A stretch of 64,000 nt of DNA from Diphasiastrum complanatum (lineage: Eukaryota > Streptophyta > Lycopodiopsida > Lycopodiales > Lycopodiaceae). Position 1 is the stretch's first letter. The number at the start of each line of letters is the position of its first letter. Below are positions 1-10,981 of this stretch, piece by piece. A program made the translations under genes and the position numbers. Below the pieces are notes generated by a model. The model was given only the letters and a program-made list of their open reading frames with translations. It ran no database searches and was not told the origin of the DNA. The stretch lies in the NCBI GenBank assembly GCA_029204225.1, contig CM055095.1, forward strand, positions 26,976,161 to 27,040,160, written 5' to 3'.

Positions 1-138
1 CTTTAATGAATCCCATGCTTCTTTGGCTGACATACAAAAGGCTACCTCCTTTAGGAGATCATTACTAAACATTCATTTTGATGCAATGCAATACTAGTCT
101 TGCTTTCTTTTTGTGCTTTAATCTTTCCCTTTAAGAAG
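1..138. other. Unassigned AT-rich flank
   Basis: I see no gene or repeat boundary here. The stretch ends at the TG start of the LTR at 139. It may belong to an older element whose other parts lie outside the window. Confidence 0.4.
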
Positions 139-790
139 TGTGAGAAAATCAAATCCAAAACATACTTGATGGATGTTAGCTCTTTAGCCAAGTTTGGATG
201 CACATCTACATTTAGCTACAAGATAGAAATAATCACTTTACACATGTTAGAACTTGGAAATGCATGAAGATCTGATCATAAGAACCTAGATCCATTATGG
301 TATTGTCCCTGTCCATACAACAACAATAGCATACAATACTTCACATGTGTGGATTGAAGATCAACAAGAAAAATCACATTCTACAACTAAAATTCAAGAT
401 ATCTTGAGAAATACAGATGAGATGGACATAGAATCAAAAGAGATGAATTCTCCACATAAAAAGAAAATACATTGATACTTTCTCCATGTTGATACTGCTA
501 TTTATAACTAATAAAATGTCATTTGGCTATTTTTCCTAAACTTGCCCTAAATGGTAACTTCTTGGTACTTCATAAAAAATTCTAGAAATTCTAATCTAGA
601 TGAAATGTATCAATATTAGCCAATTAGAATGGGTCCAAATCCAAACTCATCCATTTATCTACTTGCCAAAAATAGTACAAACATTATTTAGACCTTTATT
701 GACAAAAATAAATCTATCTCCAAGTTGAGATTTCATATTGGCCTCAAAATTGCCAAGATAAATCAACTAAACTAGTTTTCATTTTTCACA
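139..790 (-). repeat. Copia-type LTR, minus orientation (652 bp)
   Basis: The block starts TGTGAGAAAAT and ends ATTTTTCACA, so it has the inverted TG...CA ends of an LTR. Its body matches, by eye and with many differences, the split LTR of element G (9752-9793 plus 20699-21256). Its right end resembles the LTR start at 57737. The minus orientation follows from the gag fragment directly to its right, which also reads on the minus strand, and from the plus-oriented copy at 57737, which follows a purine-rich tract. No 5-bp target duplication could be established. Confidence 0.6.
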
Positions 791-1250
791 AGAGGTTCAT
801 CCTCTTCATCTAGGACAATATCAAAGAGGTCTTGGGGCACTAGGAGTGACTCCATCCTCACTTTCCATATTGAGTAGTTTTTAGAATTTAACCTCTCACT
901 ATGTTCCAAGTGATCCCATCTTGCTAGTGACTTGGACAATGAATGTACTTCTTGGCCATCCCTAAGTTCTTTTTTGAAATTTTCCTCAATTGCAACTCAC
1001 TTGATGATCACAAAGACACAAGTGGCAAGATCTAAGTGATATTGATTTAAAAGAACTATCTTGAAGGATTCTACAAAGAATTTCTCAAGAAAATTGAATA
1101 GATTTGATTCTAGAAGTTCACAAAGGACTTCACTTGATTTGATCTAGACTTCTAGTCTTGGCCCTCTCACTCTCTCACAAAGATTGAATGCAGATATAAT
1201 GAGTTTGTATCAAATTCCTATCAAATTTCATCAATAATCAATGATTTTGC
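791..1250 (-). pseudogene. Copia gag N-terminal fragment and leader
   Basis: On the minus strand 900-800 encodes the first part of a copia Gag: a tryptophan-lysine-valine-arginine-methionine-glutamate segment followed by an acidic run. The same segment occurs at 9110-9090 and 24750-24730. The frame runs straight into the LTR at 790, so the rest of gag and all of pol are missing. 901-1250 would be the start of gag and the 5' leader. No primer-binding site is visible. Confidence 0.5.
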
Positions 1251-1255
1251 ACAAA

Positions 1256-1600
1256 AAATGACTCTTTCTCACCCCTCCTTGATGATCCAACAAGACTTGT
1301 AAAACTACTTTTAATCATACTTTTTCTATTAGTTTAGATCCTGGATGATGAGGAAGTTTCTCCTTCTGATCTTAATATTGCATCATCCTCAGTTCAATCA
1401 TTCTTTAAGGATATTAGTCACTTCCTTATCGACACCCTTGATAAGGATAGTGATTTTCTTGATGTAAATACTAATGTGTTTCGGCATTCATTCATTGGCC
1501 AGAATATGACTGCTGATGAATCGATCTCTTTAGATGAATCTAAATGACTCTTTCTCACCCCTCCTTGATGATCCAACAAGACTTGTAAAACTACTTTTAA
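1256..1600. repeat. 59-bp perfect direct repeat pair (1256-1314, 1542-1600)
   Basis: The 59 bases from 1256 to 1314 recur identically at 1542-1600. Between them lie 227 bases unlike either flank. Such a long perfect duplication around an insert is far beyond a transposon target duplication. It looks like a recent segmental duplication or a repair event with filler DNA. Confidence 0.75.
1338..1547 (+). pseudogene. Short coding-like stretch, unrecognised
   Basis: A 69-codon frame is open from just after a stop at 1335-1337 to a TGA at 1545-1547. It has no convincing ATG. Its composition is protein-like and acidic, rich in Asp, Ser and Glu, with an FFKDI...FLIDTLDKD segment. It lies between the two 59-bp repeats and stops as it enters the second one. 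It could be a captured exon or retroelement fragment. I do not recognise a family. Confidence 0.25.
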
Positions 1601-1739
1601 GGACTTCCTATCCTATCCTCAACCCAAGATCCAAGCATACAAGCATCAAGGTGATGAAGTTAGTCGTCACACGTTCCCATGAGAGAGATAACATTAAACA
1701 AGTTCAACATGCATGGATGATTCACAATTAACATTAAGA
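1601..1739. other. Unassigned sequence
   Basis: This is AT-rich DNA with no supported gene. The short frames over this stretch start in the 59-bp repeat and have no recognisable domain. Confidence 0.3.
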
Positions 1740-2304
1740 TCCATTAACACTATAGATTAACACTACGATCCACAATAAGATAGATACTTGCTTCTCTCTC
1801 TCTCCCTTTCTCTCTCACAAAAAGTTTAAGAACATACAATCCCAATAATATTCAGATCTTACAATTAGCAAATATAACAAAATCATGAGAGATGAAGGAA
1901 AAGAGATAGAAAACAAGGACATTCATAATCCATTTCGTAAGAGTCTCAACTGCTTGTATTTGAAATGAAGAGAGAACATGTACAATCATTTGAAATTGCT
2001 ACTTATATAGAGAATTGAAGAGATGGGCGTCCCAATTCCTATTGGCTAATTCCTACCTCCCTAACTATTCAAATTTAAAAAAGAGTAGGAACCCATTCAA
2101 TAATTGGAGAAAACCAATTTAAAATTGACGTTTAGGCCCTACGACATTAAAAGTCCTGCAAAAAGGCCTAAAATTTTTTTATTGACTTTCTGATTATCAA
2201 ATCTCTATGTGATCATCAGGTTGGACTTGCACAACAGGGTGCCAAATCTCTATCACTTATTAACTAGGGTTAGGGTTTCCTTGGGGTCTGCAAACCCTCC
2301 AACA
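1740..2304 (-). repeat. LTR-like block related to the nested gag-only element
   Basis: The order of motifs resembles the LTRs at 10982-11822 and 15130-16049: a pyrimidine/purine simple tract, a gtacaat...TATA-like segment (cttatatagag, 2001-2013), a cctattggct segment, a ggcctaaaa segment and a ggacttgcaca...cacttatta segment. The right end, ccaaca at 2304, would be the LTR start on the minus strand. The left boundary is a guess and no target duplication was found. Confidence 0.3.
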
Positions 2305-2960
2305 GTATGGCGGTCCCATGACATCTCGCGAGATTTATTCTTTTTGGGCTTTGATTAGCCTCACGTCATACCTTAATAAGATAGTACCGTACTTTCTCCA
2401 TGAATTTCAGACTCGCTATATTGAAATCTTTCTCGTGTAGTGTAAGAAGCACTTATTGGCTCCGACAATCCATTTGGAAGTGGTCCATGCCATAAATCTT
2501 GATTCCCACATTCCGCCCAGCATCGCGGCACGGTAGTATAATCTGGCAAGTGACAATTGATCTTGAACACTGTCGAACGCCATTGGTTTATTAGGATCGA
2601 AAGCCAATTGGGGTAGGCAATCATCCCATCGCATTACTACGGATGCCAACATGGTCAAATCGTTCGCAAAAAGCGCAAATTGCCTAACAATCAGATATGG
2701 CAAATGTCTATACTCTGTCGCATAAAATTGTAAGGCCTGGTTGAAATCCACTACTGTTTGCCAATTATACACTTGGTGGATTATGGGCCAATTTGGGGTT
2801 GGATACTAACTTTTTCCAATGGAATCTCCAAATCTTTCCATTTATTCCTTCTTGGCATCGGCAAATAGTACGGATCTACCCGCAATTGACGAGGGCTGGC
2901 AACATAACTCCTGATGGAATCCAAACTTTTCTCAAATACAATGGTACAGAAATGAAATGG
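2305..2960 (-). pseudogene. Unrecognised gag-like reading frame
   Basis: A 118-codon minus-strand frame (2772-2416) can be extended upstream to about 2960 if one frameshift near 2785 is allowed. The translation looks like a real globular protein: Trp-rich, helical, with the segment YRHLPYLIVRQFALFAND. It has no motif I can name and no zinc knuckle. Its place beside an LTR-like block suggests the internal region of a gag-only element, by analogy with 11823-15129. A captured host gene is the alternative. Confidence 0.3.
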
Positions 2961-3666
2961 TACAAGTGAGAAATGAAATCGAATTCTGCCCTTTTATGTA
3001 CTAGTTTGGCTGTTCAGTTCTGGACAAAAATTTGCAAGCATGTTCAGTACTATGGAAATAGGTTGTAAAAATCTCAGAGAAGGTTTCTGAAAGATTGAAC
3101 TATTTCGACGAAGGTTTTCCAGATATGGTGAAGGTTCATCCTTCGCCTAAGGACATCATTCGCCTAGGTACTGTAATAAATGTAAATTTTGAAAATCCGA
3201 ACCTATGGCCAACCTATTTTTGGCATTCTGAATCTATCTGGCATTTCGATGAAGGGTAATAATGATGTTTTGATGCTCGACAAAGGTCTCCAAAATGGCA
3301 TAATGCACCTAACTACAAATTAGGTAGTAACTTCAGAAAATAACCTTCGCCCATTTCTAAATATAGGTATATCCGAGGTGGATGTGTGGTCATTGTTTGT
3401 GCATAATATGATCTAAAAAGTGATTTCCTAGGTCATTTTTGTCAAAAATCATTTTTTGAAAATACTTTCCTTTCACTTTTTCTACTCTGATGACTTTTTT
3501 GACTCTTGTTCATCATTCTCTTTTCTTCTTTTTTTTTTCTGCTTTTTTTTTTTTCTTTTTTTAAAGAGAAAAGAAAAACCACTCAAGTCATAAAAACAAT
3601 GAAATTGTAAACAATAAAAAAAAAACTGATAAGGTATTGTATTTGATTTTGAATATCCATTTGCAA
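2961..3666. other. Non-coding stretch with pyrimidine-rich tract
   Basis: No gene is supported. The motif cgaaggtt/cttcgcc recurs several times between 3105 and 3350. A T-rich tract with embedded A runs fills 3470-3630. The T-rich tract abuts the truncated copia reverse transcriptase at 3667 and may mark the breakpoint. Confidence 0.4.
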
Positions 3667-5695
3667 TCAACTACATTTCTGCTGGTAGTCAATTTGACAA
3701 TAGTCCAAGTCTGGTTCTTGATAAGAGATGAAAAATCTTTATCCATAGCTTCCTTCCAAAGATCGAAGTCGGGCTGACTAAGTGCCTCTTCGATAGTACT
3801 TGGTTCTTGAACAAGATAGGTTGCAGACTTCTTGAACATAGGGTCTATGTTCTCTAGTTGATCTTCTGGAAAATAAGCGAAGTTGATTATTTTCATCATG
3901 TTGTAGTTGTTGAGTTGCAGCATCATCTTCTTTGGATTTGTTGTTGATAAGTTGTTTGTCTGAAGTGGATGAGCTAGGGACCTTCAATAGGAATAGTCGA
4001 CCTAGTAACATAAGTATTCTTTTGGGAGAGTCTGATAGTTTGTATATATGAGCTTTGCCCTTACCCTTGAAGTCGATAAACTGATCTTCAGTGAAGACGA
4101 TATCCCGCATGGTAAATATCTTTGACTCGACATGATCATACAGCTTGAAAGCTTTATCTGAACTATTGTAGCTAATAAAAATGGATTTGATACTCTAGAA
4201 GTCGACAACTTATTCCTAAGATCTTGCGGTATTTGTGCATAAGCAATACATCCAAAAATTCATAGGTTTGATATTGATGGTTTGGAGCTATGGTGTTTTG
4301 TTTGAGAGACTTTTAGTCGTGGACATCTCTTCTGAATATAGGCTGTAGTGGAAACAACTTCAGCCCAGAAGGATTTTTGAAGAGTCGCATAAGCAAGCAT
4401 ACACTTGGCCGATTTGACTAAGGTTCTATTCTTTCTCTCTACAAGTCCATTTGACTGAGGTGAATAGGAGGTAATGTATTGTTGCTCAATGTCGTTGTTA
4501 AGGCAATACTCCTTGAATTTGGTAGAGATGCATTCTCCCCCATTGTCGAATCTCATTGCTTTGATTATTTTACCAGTTTCTTTTTTTGCACGCTCTTTAA
4601 ATTGTTGAAAGATTTTGAAAGCCTCTGATTTCTGCTTAATATAATAAACAACTGTTCTTCTCGAATATTCGTCAATGAAGGTAATGAAATAGTTTGCATC
4701 AAGCAACGACAGAGTTTGCATTGGACCACATATATTTGAATGAACAACATCTAGAACATTTCTTGCTGCATGTCTATGACTTGATCTAAAATGAATCCTA
4801 GTCTGTTTTTCAATGATGCAGCTATGACAGACAGGGAGGTCGACTATGTTGATTGGATAATCGAGATCAAGTGCTAGGGATTTTTTGGACATGTTCAACA
4901 CATATGTATGATTCAAATGTCCTAATCTATGATGCAAAGTAATGTTATATTGACAAGAACAGAGATTTTCAAGGCTTGACTAGTGTCAGAATAACAATGA
5001 TCCAGCCTATATAAGTATCCATGCTCTTGTTGAGTGCAAGGATCTGATTTGTCCTATCGATAATTCGACATTGATCAGACTCAAACTCTATTCTATGACC
5101 TAAATCAATAATTCTACTTATTGATAACAGATTTGTAGAGAGTTTAGGTACATACAGAACATTTGATAGTAGTTTGAATTGATCATGTTGGAACATCAAT
5201 CTTTTAGTGCCTTCACCTTTGATAGTATGTGTACTATCCTTGCCAAGATGAACAAATTTCTTTATATTGTACCGCATATAGGAGTGAAAATGCTCACAAT
5301 GCTCCAGAGTCCAAAAACCAAGAAATATTGAATCGTGCCTTTTGGTCTTTGACCATAAACGCTCCTTCGTCCATGTCGAGTTTAGGAGATGATACTGTGA
5401 CAACATTCATTTTTCTATCTGTCGTTTGCTGGCATTATTTGTTTTTAACACCTTGCAATCTTGGATCTCGTGATTAGTGAGTTTTCAATACTTACAAAAC
5501 ATCTTCTTCTTCGCTTGCAAATTTGATAATCGCTTTTGACTTTGTGTCAACTTTTGATTTGATGCGGACTACTTAGAGCTTTTCTTCTTCTGTCATTGCT
5601 TTTGAGCCTTTGTTGACATATAGAATGTGAGATGATGAAGTTGAAGAGGTTTCTTGACTTCTTCGATTATCTTCTTGTAGCAACATAGTGATAAC
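3667..5695 (-). pseudogene. Copia element I: gag end, protease, integrase, start of RT
   Basis: Read from right to left, the minus strand encodes the gag C-terminus (about 5690-5480), with a zinc knuckle whose second Cys is a stop codon. It continues with the protease/GAG-pre-integrase linker (5400-4970), the HHCC and core integrase (4937-4270) and the first part of reverse transcriptase (about 3800-3667). The integrase retains the SPQSNG..ERKNRT segment, but the first catalytic position reads HSN rather than HSD. Several stops and frameshifts split the frame. Both ends are truncated: RT stops before the YVDD motif, and no LTR is attached. The protein is the same subfamily as element K (61370-64000). 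Confidence 0.8.
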
Positions 5696-6140
5696 TCTAA
5701 CCTACCCCACCAAAGCATCCCGCTCCTCCAGCCAATTTGATGGAACCAGAACCTTACAGAAGTGCCGAGCAATGGAATTATTGCAATGATTATGAAGGTG
5801 GATCTTCAGAATAGTATGCTATTTATGTTGTCGCGCAACAACAAGCATCTAGAAACTGGACCAGAGCACCACTTGGATGATTTGCATGTGGAGAAAATCA
5901 TAGAGTTGCATAATGTTCAAATAAAGACAAATTTGTACCATTCTGTTGTGACTGTGGTTATGGGCATTGCTATAAGGAATGTCTAGCAAGACCGAAGCCA
6001 CCACTGGCTGTAGCTCCTGTAAATCTGATAACAATCAAGCAAAGACCAGTAGCTCAGAATAAACTAAGTGTACCCTTGATGATGGTTACCCAGAGCATAG
6101 AAGCAGAAAGAACATGTAGCAAATCCAAAGGTGAACCACT
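5696..6140 (+). pseudogene. Gypsy-like gag fragment with two zinc knuckles
   Basis: In the frame starting at 5701 the plus strand reads through three stops (TAG, TGA, TAA). It includes a first knuckle, CGENHRVA-stop-C, and a second, C-x2-C-GYGH-x4-C, followed by a Pro/Ala-rich segment. The Cys-x2-Cys-x3-His-x4-Cys spacing and the paired arrangement are typical of Ty3/gypsy-like plant Gag rather than copia Gag. The fragment is joined near 6140 to copia integrase, making a chimera. Confidence 0.5.
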
Positions 6141-7735
6141 TGCAAAGCTTTGGATGTAAGGCCTTTGTACACGTTCCTAAGGAAGAGAGATGTAAACTTG
6201 ATGTAAAAGCTATCAAGTGTATATTCCTAGGATATGACGATCGTGTGAAGGGCTATGATGTTTTGATCTGGTGGAAAACAAAATCCATGTAAGTCGTGAT
6301 GTTATCTTTGATGAATCCAAGATGTATGAAGACGAGGATGCTGAGAGGTGGGAAAGATGGTATAGTGAGGATACCACCTAATGATGATCCATTCATTGAC
6401 CTTCCAAGTGATGAAAAAGAGGATACATCTCAAGATACTACTACTCAACCTCAAGAGACAGGTTGGAGAGGTAGGGACAAACCTTTTGGTGCAAGAAGGA
6501 TTGAAATTGCAGGTGACAAACGCAAGGAGAAGGATGTACCGTGGAATACATTTTCACCAGGAAGCCGTGTACCTGACATGAAGCTCCCTATATGGTTTGA
6601 GAGATTGTTGGAGAGCTGTGACATGGATGACTTTCTAGGATCATCTAGCCAGGGAGAGCTACGAAGATCAACAAGAGAGAAGACACAACCTGAAAGGTAT
6701 GAAGCAAATTATGCTCTCTTATCTAGCATTATTCAAAGAAAAGAACTTTCAACTTATGATGAAGCGAAGGATGATGACATTTGGGTCAAGACCATGGGAG
6801 AGGAGATGGAGTCAATTACTAAGCATAGCACATGGGACTTAGTAGAACCACCAGTTGGCAAGAAACCCATTGGTTGCAAATGGGTATACAGGACTAAGTA
6901 CCATGCAGATGGAAGTATAGCAAAGCACAAGGCAATATTGGTGATCAAAGGGTATGCACAAAGTAAAGGCATCGACTATGAGGAGACCTTTGCGCCGGTA
7001 TGTAAGTGGAATACTCTACGTCTACTTGTTGCTTTAGCTTCACATTTTGGTTGGCCTTTGCATCAGATGGATGTGAAATCTGCTTTTCTAAATGGTGAGT
7101 TGGAAGAAGAGGTGTATGCTATGCTGTTGGCATTGTAAGTCAGTTTATGGCAGCACCTATAGAAATGCATTGGAAGGCAGCTAAACGCATTTTGCATTAT
7201 GTAGAAGGCACTTCAGATTATGGCTTGATTTACGGGAAGCATGATGGGTTACCTGAGTTGTGTGGTTGTGGATGTGGATTTGGGAGGTGACTATGATGAT
7301 CGTAGATCCACCACCGGGTATGTATTCCAGTTTTGTGGTAGTTGCTTTTCTTGGTCTAGTAAGAAGCAAAGTACAATTGCTCTTTCCACCACAGAAGCAG
7401 AGTATAAGGCAATGTGTAGTGCAGCACAAGAAGCTATATGGTTGAGACAAATCTTGGAAGAAATTGGCATGAAGCAGAAAAATCCCACGACATTACATAG
7501 CGACAGTCAGAGTGGCATTCAGCTAGCAAAGAATCCAGTGTTCCATGCAAGAACCAAACACATTGAGATTCATTATCACTTTATACGTGAGAGGCTGCTA
7601 AGTCGTGAAATTCATGTTGTTCATTATAGTATGGAAGAACAACTAGCTGATATTTTCACTAAGCCACTTGTTGGAGAAAAGTTTGATAAGTTTAGATCAA
7701 AGCTTTCTGTACTTAAAGTTTGTTGGCTTTAAAGC
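6141..7735 (+). pseudogene. Copia element H: integrase end, RT with deletion, RNase H
   Basis: The copia integrase C-terminus (FLGYD segment, about 6225) is followed by the linker and RT N-terminus (6296-7110, with the CKWVYRTKY and DVKSAFLNGELEEEVY segments). At about 7117-7137 the frame jumps to the sequence after the RT palm (SQFMAAP), so the YVDD catalytic region is missing. RNase H follows (7271-7732, with [15 protein letters not shown] and [12 protein letters not shown]) and ends at the stop at 7730-7732. The coding order and high residue conservation leave little doubt about the family. The element cannot encode a working polymerase. Confidence 0.85.
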
Positions 7736-7770
7736 TATGTATATCTGTATAAAAAGTAGACTCTACTTTA

Positions 7771-8042
7771 AGGGAGAGAGTTAGAATTAAAGTAGAATCA
7801 CTGTGCTACTGTACTGTGGGTCCTATCAGTTGATAAGGATCAGTTGGCCTCGCCACGAGGCAAGTCGACGGGACACGCGTCCCGCCAACAACAACCTGGG
7901 TCATGAATGGGTTGCCTGAGTGAACAACTATATGTACAGTGTAATTTCATTTTGAGAAATACAGTTGCTATGTGAGCTTGCTGTGGAGAATGTTTTCTGT
8001 TTGTGTTACTGTGTAGTATGATCTGTGTTCCTGTGCAAAGCA
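7771..8042 (+). repeat. 3' LTR of element H, partial
   Basis: A purine tract (aagggagagag, about 7770-7780) follows the RNase H stop, as expected for a polypurine tract. The LTR then begins with ttagaattaaagtagaatc, its expected TG start mutated. The sequence contains two adjacent perfect hairpins: GCCTCG-CCA-CGAGGC at 7847-7861 and CGGGAC-ACGC-GTCCCG at 7869-7884. It ends near gcaaagca at 8042, where a minus-strand copia fragment begins. Confidence 0.55.
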
Positions 8043-8044
8043 AA

Positions 8045-9180
8045 CTCTAAGTCTAGCATCTTGCCAACACTAATGAGATTCATAATGAGATTAGGCACAA
8101 AGAGTACATCTTTGAGAATCATAGTGTATTCAACACAAATTGGTACAGTACCAATTTCTTATATCTTGCATTCACCATCAGTAGGCAAGAAGATGAGCTT
8201 TTTAGAACCATTAGAAGTAAAAGATATTCTTGAACTAGTCATGTGAGAACTAGATCCAGTATCTATCCACCATGGATTTTCAACTTCAAAACTAGAAGAG
8301 GAGCACATAGACATAATGAGAGATCCTTCTACCCTTCACTCTCTTTAGCTAGATTGGTTTGCTTGAGGAATTCTTTCTTCTTGAAACAATTAGAAGCAAA
8401 ATGCCCCTTCTTACCACAAAATAAGCACTTCTTGTTGGATTTGCAACTTGTTGATGTTTATGATGAATCCTTATCACTCTCATCCTTTGACTTGTCCTTC
8501 TTGGAATGTTGATGATGCTCTTTGCCCATTCCTCTTGACTTGTCCTTTGTGAAGTATGCCTTCACCTCTCCGTCATTCTTCAAGGAAAGTTGATTGATCC
8601 TCATAAGCTTGTTCTCTTGCCTACACTCCTCAGAAACGAGAACTCCTTGTAGTGCCGCCAAGCTTGGAAGCTCCTCCTTGATTTCATAATATTGGACAAG
8701 ATTTTCAAACTCTTTCTTCAATCCATTTAGGATCACTTGCATAGATCTTTGGATTGAGATTGTCTCCTATGCAAGAAAGATCTCTATGAAGATCTTTGAC
8801 CTCAAAACATAATTTGAGGCACTCTCATCACTACTTTGGAAGCTTTGAAAACATTTGATTCCTTTGTGTGTGAGCAACCTTGATGTGTTCCTTGCCTCAT
8901 AGATGTATTTCAATGTGTCCCAAGCCTTGGACTAGGTACATGAGCCAATCTCCCTCAACACTTCATTGGAAACATTCATCTTTATATTATGTAGGGCAAT
9001 CCTAGCCCTCTTCTTCTACTTTTGGATCTCTTGGAGCACTTGAGGCTCCTCCTCAAGTCCTAGCACAATCTCCATCACATCTTGGAGCACCAAAATGGAC
9101 TCCATCCTCACCTTCCAAATTGCATAATTGGAGGTGTTCAATATATCACCATGCTCCAACAAAATGGAACCTAAGGAAGT
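8045..9180 (-). pseudogene. Copia element J: gag and protease fragment
   Basis: On the minus strand Gag starts near 9130 (WKVRMES segment) and passes through several stops. It includes the 8742-8458 frame and a zinc knuckle, CLFCGKKGHFASNC, near 8420. The aspartic-protease active site is WWIDTGSSSHMT near 8260. The coding sequence breaks off at 8045 against the LTR of element H. The layout matches gag-protease of element G, but the sequences differ clearly, so this is a separate family member. Confidence 0.75.
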
Positions 9181-9491
9181 CATATTCCTTTGACTAATTC
9201 ACTTGTAATGGATCAAAAGGTGTTGCTCTCTATCTCTCTCAATAATGGATTCACAAAGGGTGTACTACCAACTCCAATATGAAATCTTGCAACTTGGTGT
9301 GAGACCTATCTCACTAGCTCTACCAATCTCTCTCTCAAACTAGCAAACTCTCATCCCAAGATGGAGCAAGGACAAAATTTGGGTCAAATTGATTCAAGCA
9401 CACAAAAGCACTCAAAAAATTCTAGAAATGACTCAAATATAATTCAATTGCATGAAACTATGTGGCTAGACATGAAGAGTGCATGGCTATT
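9181..9491. other. Probable leader of element J
   Basis: This is CT- and A-rich DNA without a gene. It lies upstream of the minus-strand gag of J and is likely its 5' leader. No primer-binding site on the minus strand was found. Confidence 0.35.
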
Positions 9492-9751
9492 GTAGATGCC
9501 TGATCATATCGCTCTCTTTATGGTTGTCTAAGACAACCTACACATATATTCTTTTAGTTGAAAGAACGATCTAAGTAATAGTCTAATTTTTGCATTTCAT
9601 TATAATTTCAACATTGTTTTTCTCTTGTTGGATAGGAATTGAGGATCCCTTAGGGTGTTGAGCACAGTTGCTTCCGTAGCTTAATGTATATCCAACAGAC
9701 TGGTATCAGAGCTGATAACTCATAGCCACACCAATATAGAGAGGAAACTCA
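9492..9751 (+). repeat. Copia 5' LTR end with tRNA-iMet primer-binding site
   Basis: A stretch beginning tgtagatgcc (9492) and ending atccaaca (about 9700) is followed three bases later by TGGTATCAGAGC (about 9704-9715), the standard plant copia primer-binding site for initiator tRNA-Met. The leader continues to 9751 and is then cut by the LTR of element G. Only this end of the element remains. The left boundary is tentative. Confidence 0.55.
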
Positions 9752-9793
9752 TGTGAAAAATACAGATCCAAAATGCAATTTTAATGGACCTCC
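9752..9793 (-). repeat. Element G LTR, outer piece
   Basis: Starts TGTGAAAAATACAGATCC and aligns with 139-180. The LTR is interrupted at 9793 by element E and continues at 20699. Confidence 0.55.
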
Positions 9794-10058
9794 TGTTAGA
9801 AATCAATGATAAACTTCATTGTTATTGTTTACGATGTACATTAATGTTGACAGTTGTTATCAGCTGTAATTAGCCGTAGGCTAGTCTATTAGTCTATTCG
9901 TAGGTTTTCTCTCTCTATCAGGGTTTAGAGTTTATATGTACATTTTATATTCAGTATGAGGTTAGTGTGATAGAGTGATATTGCGTGTTCTTCTTCCGTC
10001 TCCCTACCTGGTGATTGTTTATGGTGAATGCTTGATGTTGCATTTCTGATTGTTGACA
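9794..10058 (+). repeat. 5' LTR of element E
   Basis: 265 bp, TG...CA ends, directly followed by the primer-binding site. It matches 20432-20698 along its length. Confidence 0.9.
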
Positions 10059-10070
10059 TGGTATCAGAGC
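10059..10070 (+). other. Primer-binding site of element E (tRNA-iMet)
   Basis: TGGTATCAGAGC lies immediately after the LTR end. It is complementary to the 3' end of plant initiator tRNA-Met. Confidence 0.9.
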
Positions 10071-10873
10071 TACGATAGTCCTATGCGCCTGATCAGTGGA
10101 TACAGCTTGTCACAGGCTCCGCAATGAAGTGAAAAAGTCCTTCACAGGAGGTGAAAGCTTGGAGAGACAAAAACGGCTGGAAGAAATTCTTCTTGATGTA
10201 TTTTGCGGGTTTTGGAGCTCACAGTTATTAGTGGGGAACGAAGACACAGTCCCGGAGGCATCGAAAAGGCTAGGGCAGCATCAGACAGATTGAAAATCTG
10301 TTGAGTGGGAGAAGTTTTACAATAGTTTTTTAGTCTTTGTGAAAAGTATCATTTGTCAGAGAGTTGTGCCAAGAAATCTCTCATTTGTTTGTTTGTGTTA
10401 CTGCAAATCACACCAGATAGTGTCTAGTACTACCATTTAGAGCTTTGAGGCTTCATACCTTTCACATTATTGATATCTGTATGTTTGAACGATCACTCGT
10501 TTTGAAATCTAAGCAAAGAGGAGGCGGCGTAGCCGCCACGCCAAAGTAGAGAATCTAGAATATTCCTTATGAAAGTTCTTATATTCTCTCTTTTTTATAT
10601 TCGTACCAATATCGGATCCAAGCGCGCTAGCTGAAGAGAAACTTGAGTAGTCGTACATCAACGCTCCAGTTCGATATCCCATGCTCCAATATCGGATCCA
10701 CGCGCACAAGTTAAAGAGGATCATGAGCAGTCGTACTTTTGCGCTCCATTCCGATATCAAGTGTATAACCAAAAAAAAAATTATTATACAGTTCTGTGGC
10801 ATGATAAAATCTGGAGACTAAGTTGTGTGCTCAGATTGAGCCATTTTTGTGATCCAGACTTGTCTATCCAGTA
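10071..10873 (+). other. Leader of element E
   Basis: About 800 bases between the primer-binding site and the gag ATG at 10874. It holds a diverged repeat of a ccaatatcggatccaagcgcgc motif (about 10608-10630 and 10685-10710). No gene is supported. Confidence 0.5.
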
Positions 10874-10981
10874 ATGGCAACTCTAAGCGAGAGTGTCCTC
10901 AATGAGTCAAGCAAATTGGAAGGAGCTGGCAACTATGTAGTTTGGAGATTCAAACTGAAGAACATTTTGATGGAAAAGGAG
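10874..10981 (+). pseudogene. Element E gag, first part (split by insertion)
   Basis: The ATG at 10874 opens a frame with the N-terminal copia Gag pattern: a SKLEGAGNYVVWRFKLKN segment leading to a methionine-glutamate-lysine-glutamate stretch. The frame stops matching at 10981, where the nested LTR begins. It resumes at 16050-16055 on the far side after the AGGAG duplication. Confidence 0.85.

Noticed and set aside
9704-9715. TGGTATCAGAGC motifs (also 10059, 25808, 39169, 61215 and the complement at 45671 and 59942) as pieces of tRNA genes
   Set aside because: They match only the tRNA 3' end complement at LTR borders; no cloverleaf sequence surrounds them. They are primer-binding sites.
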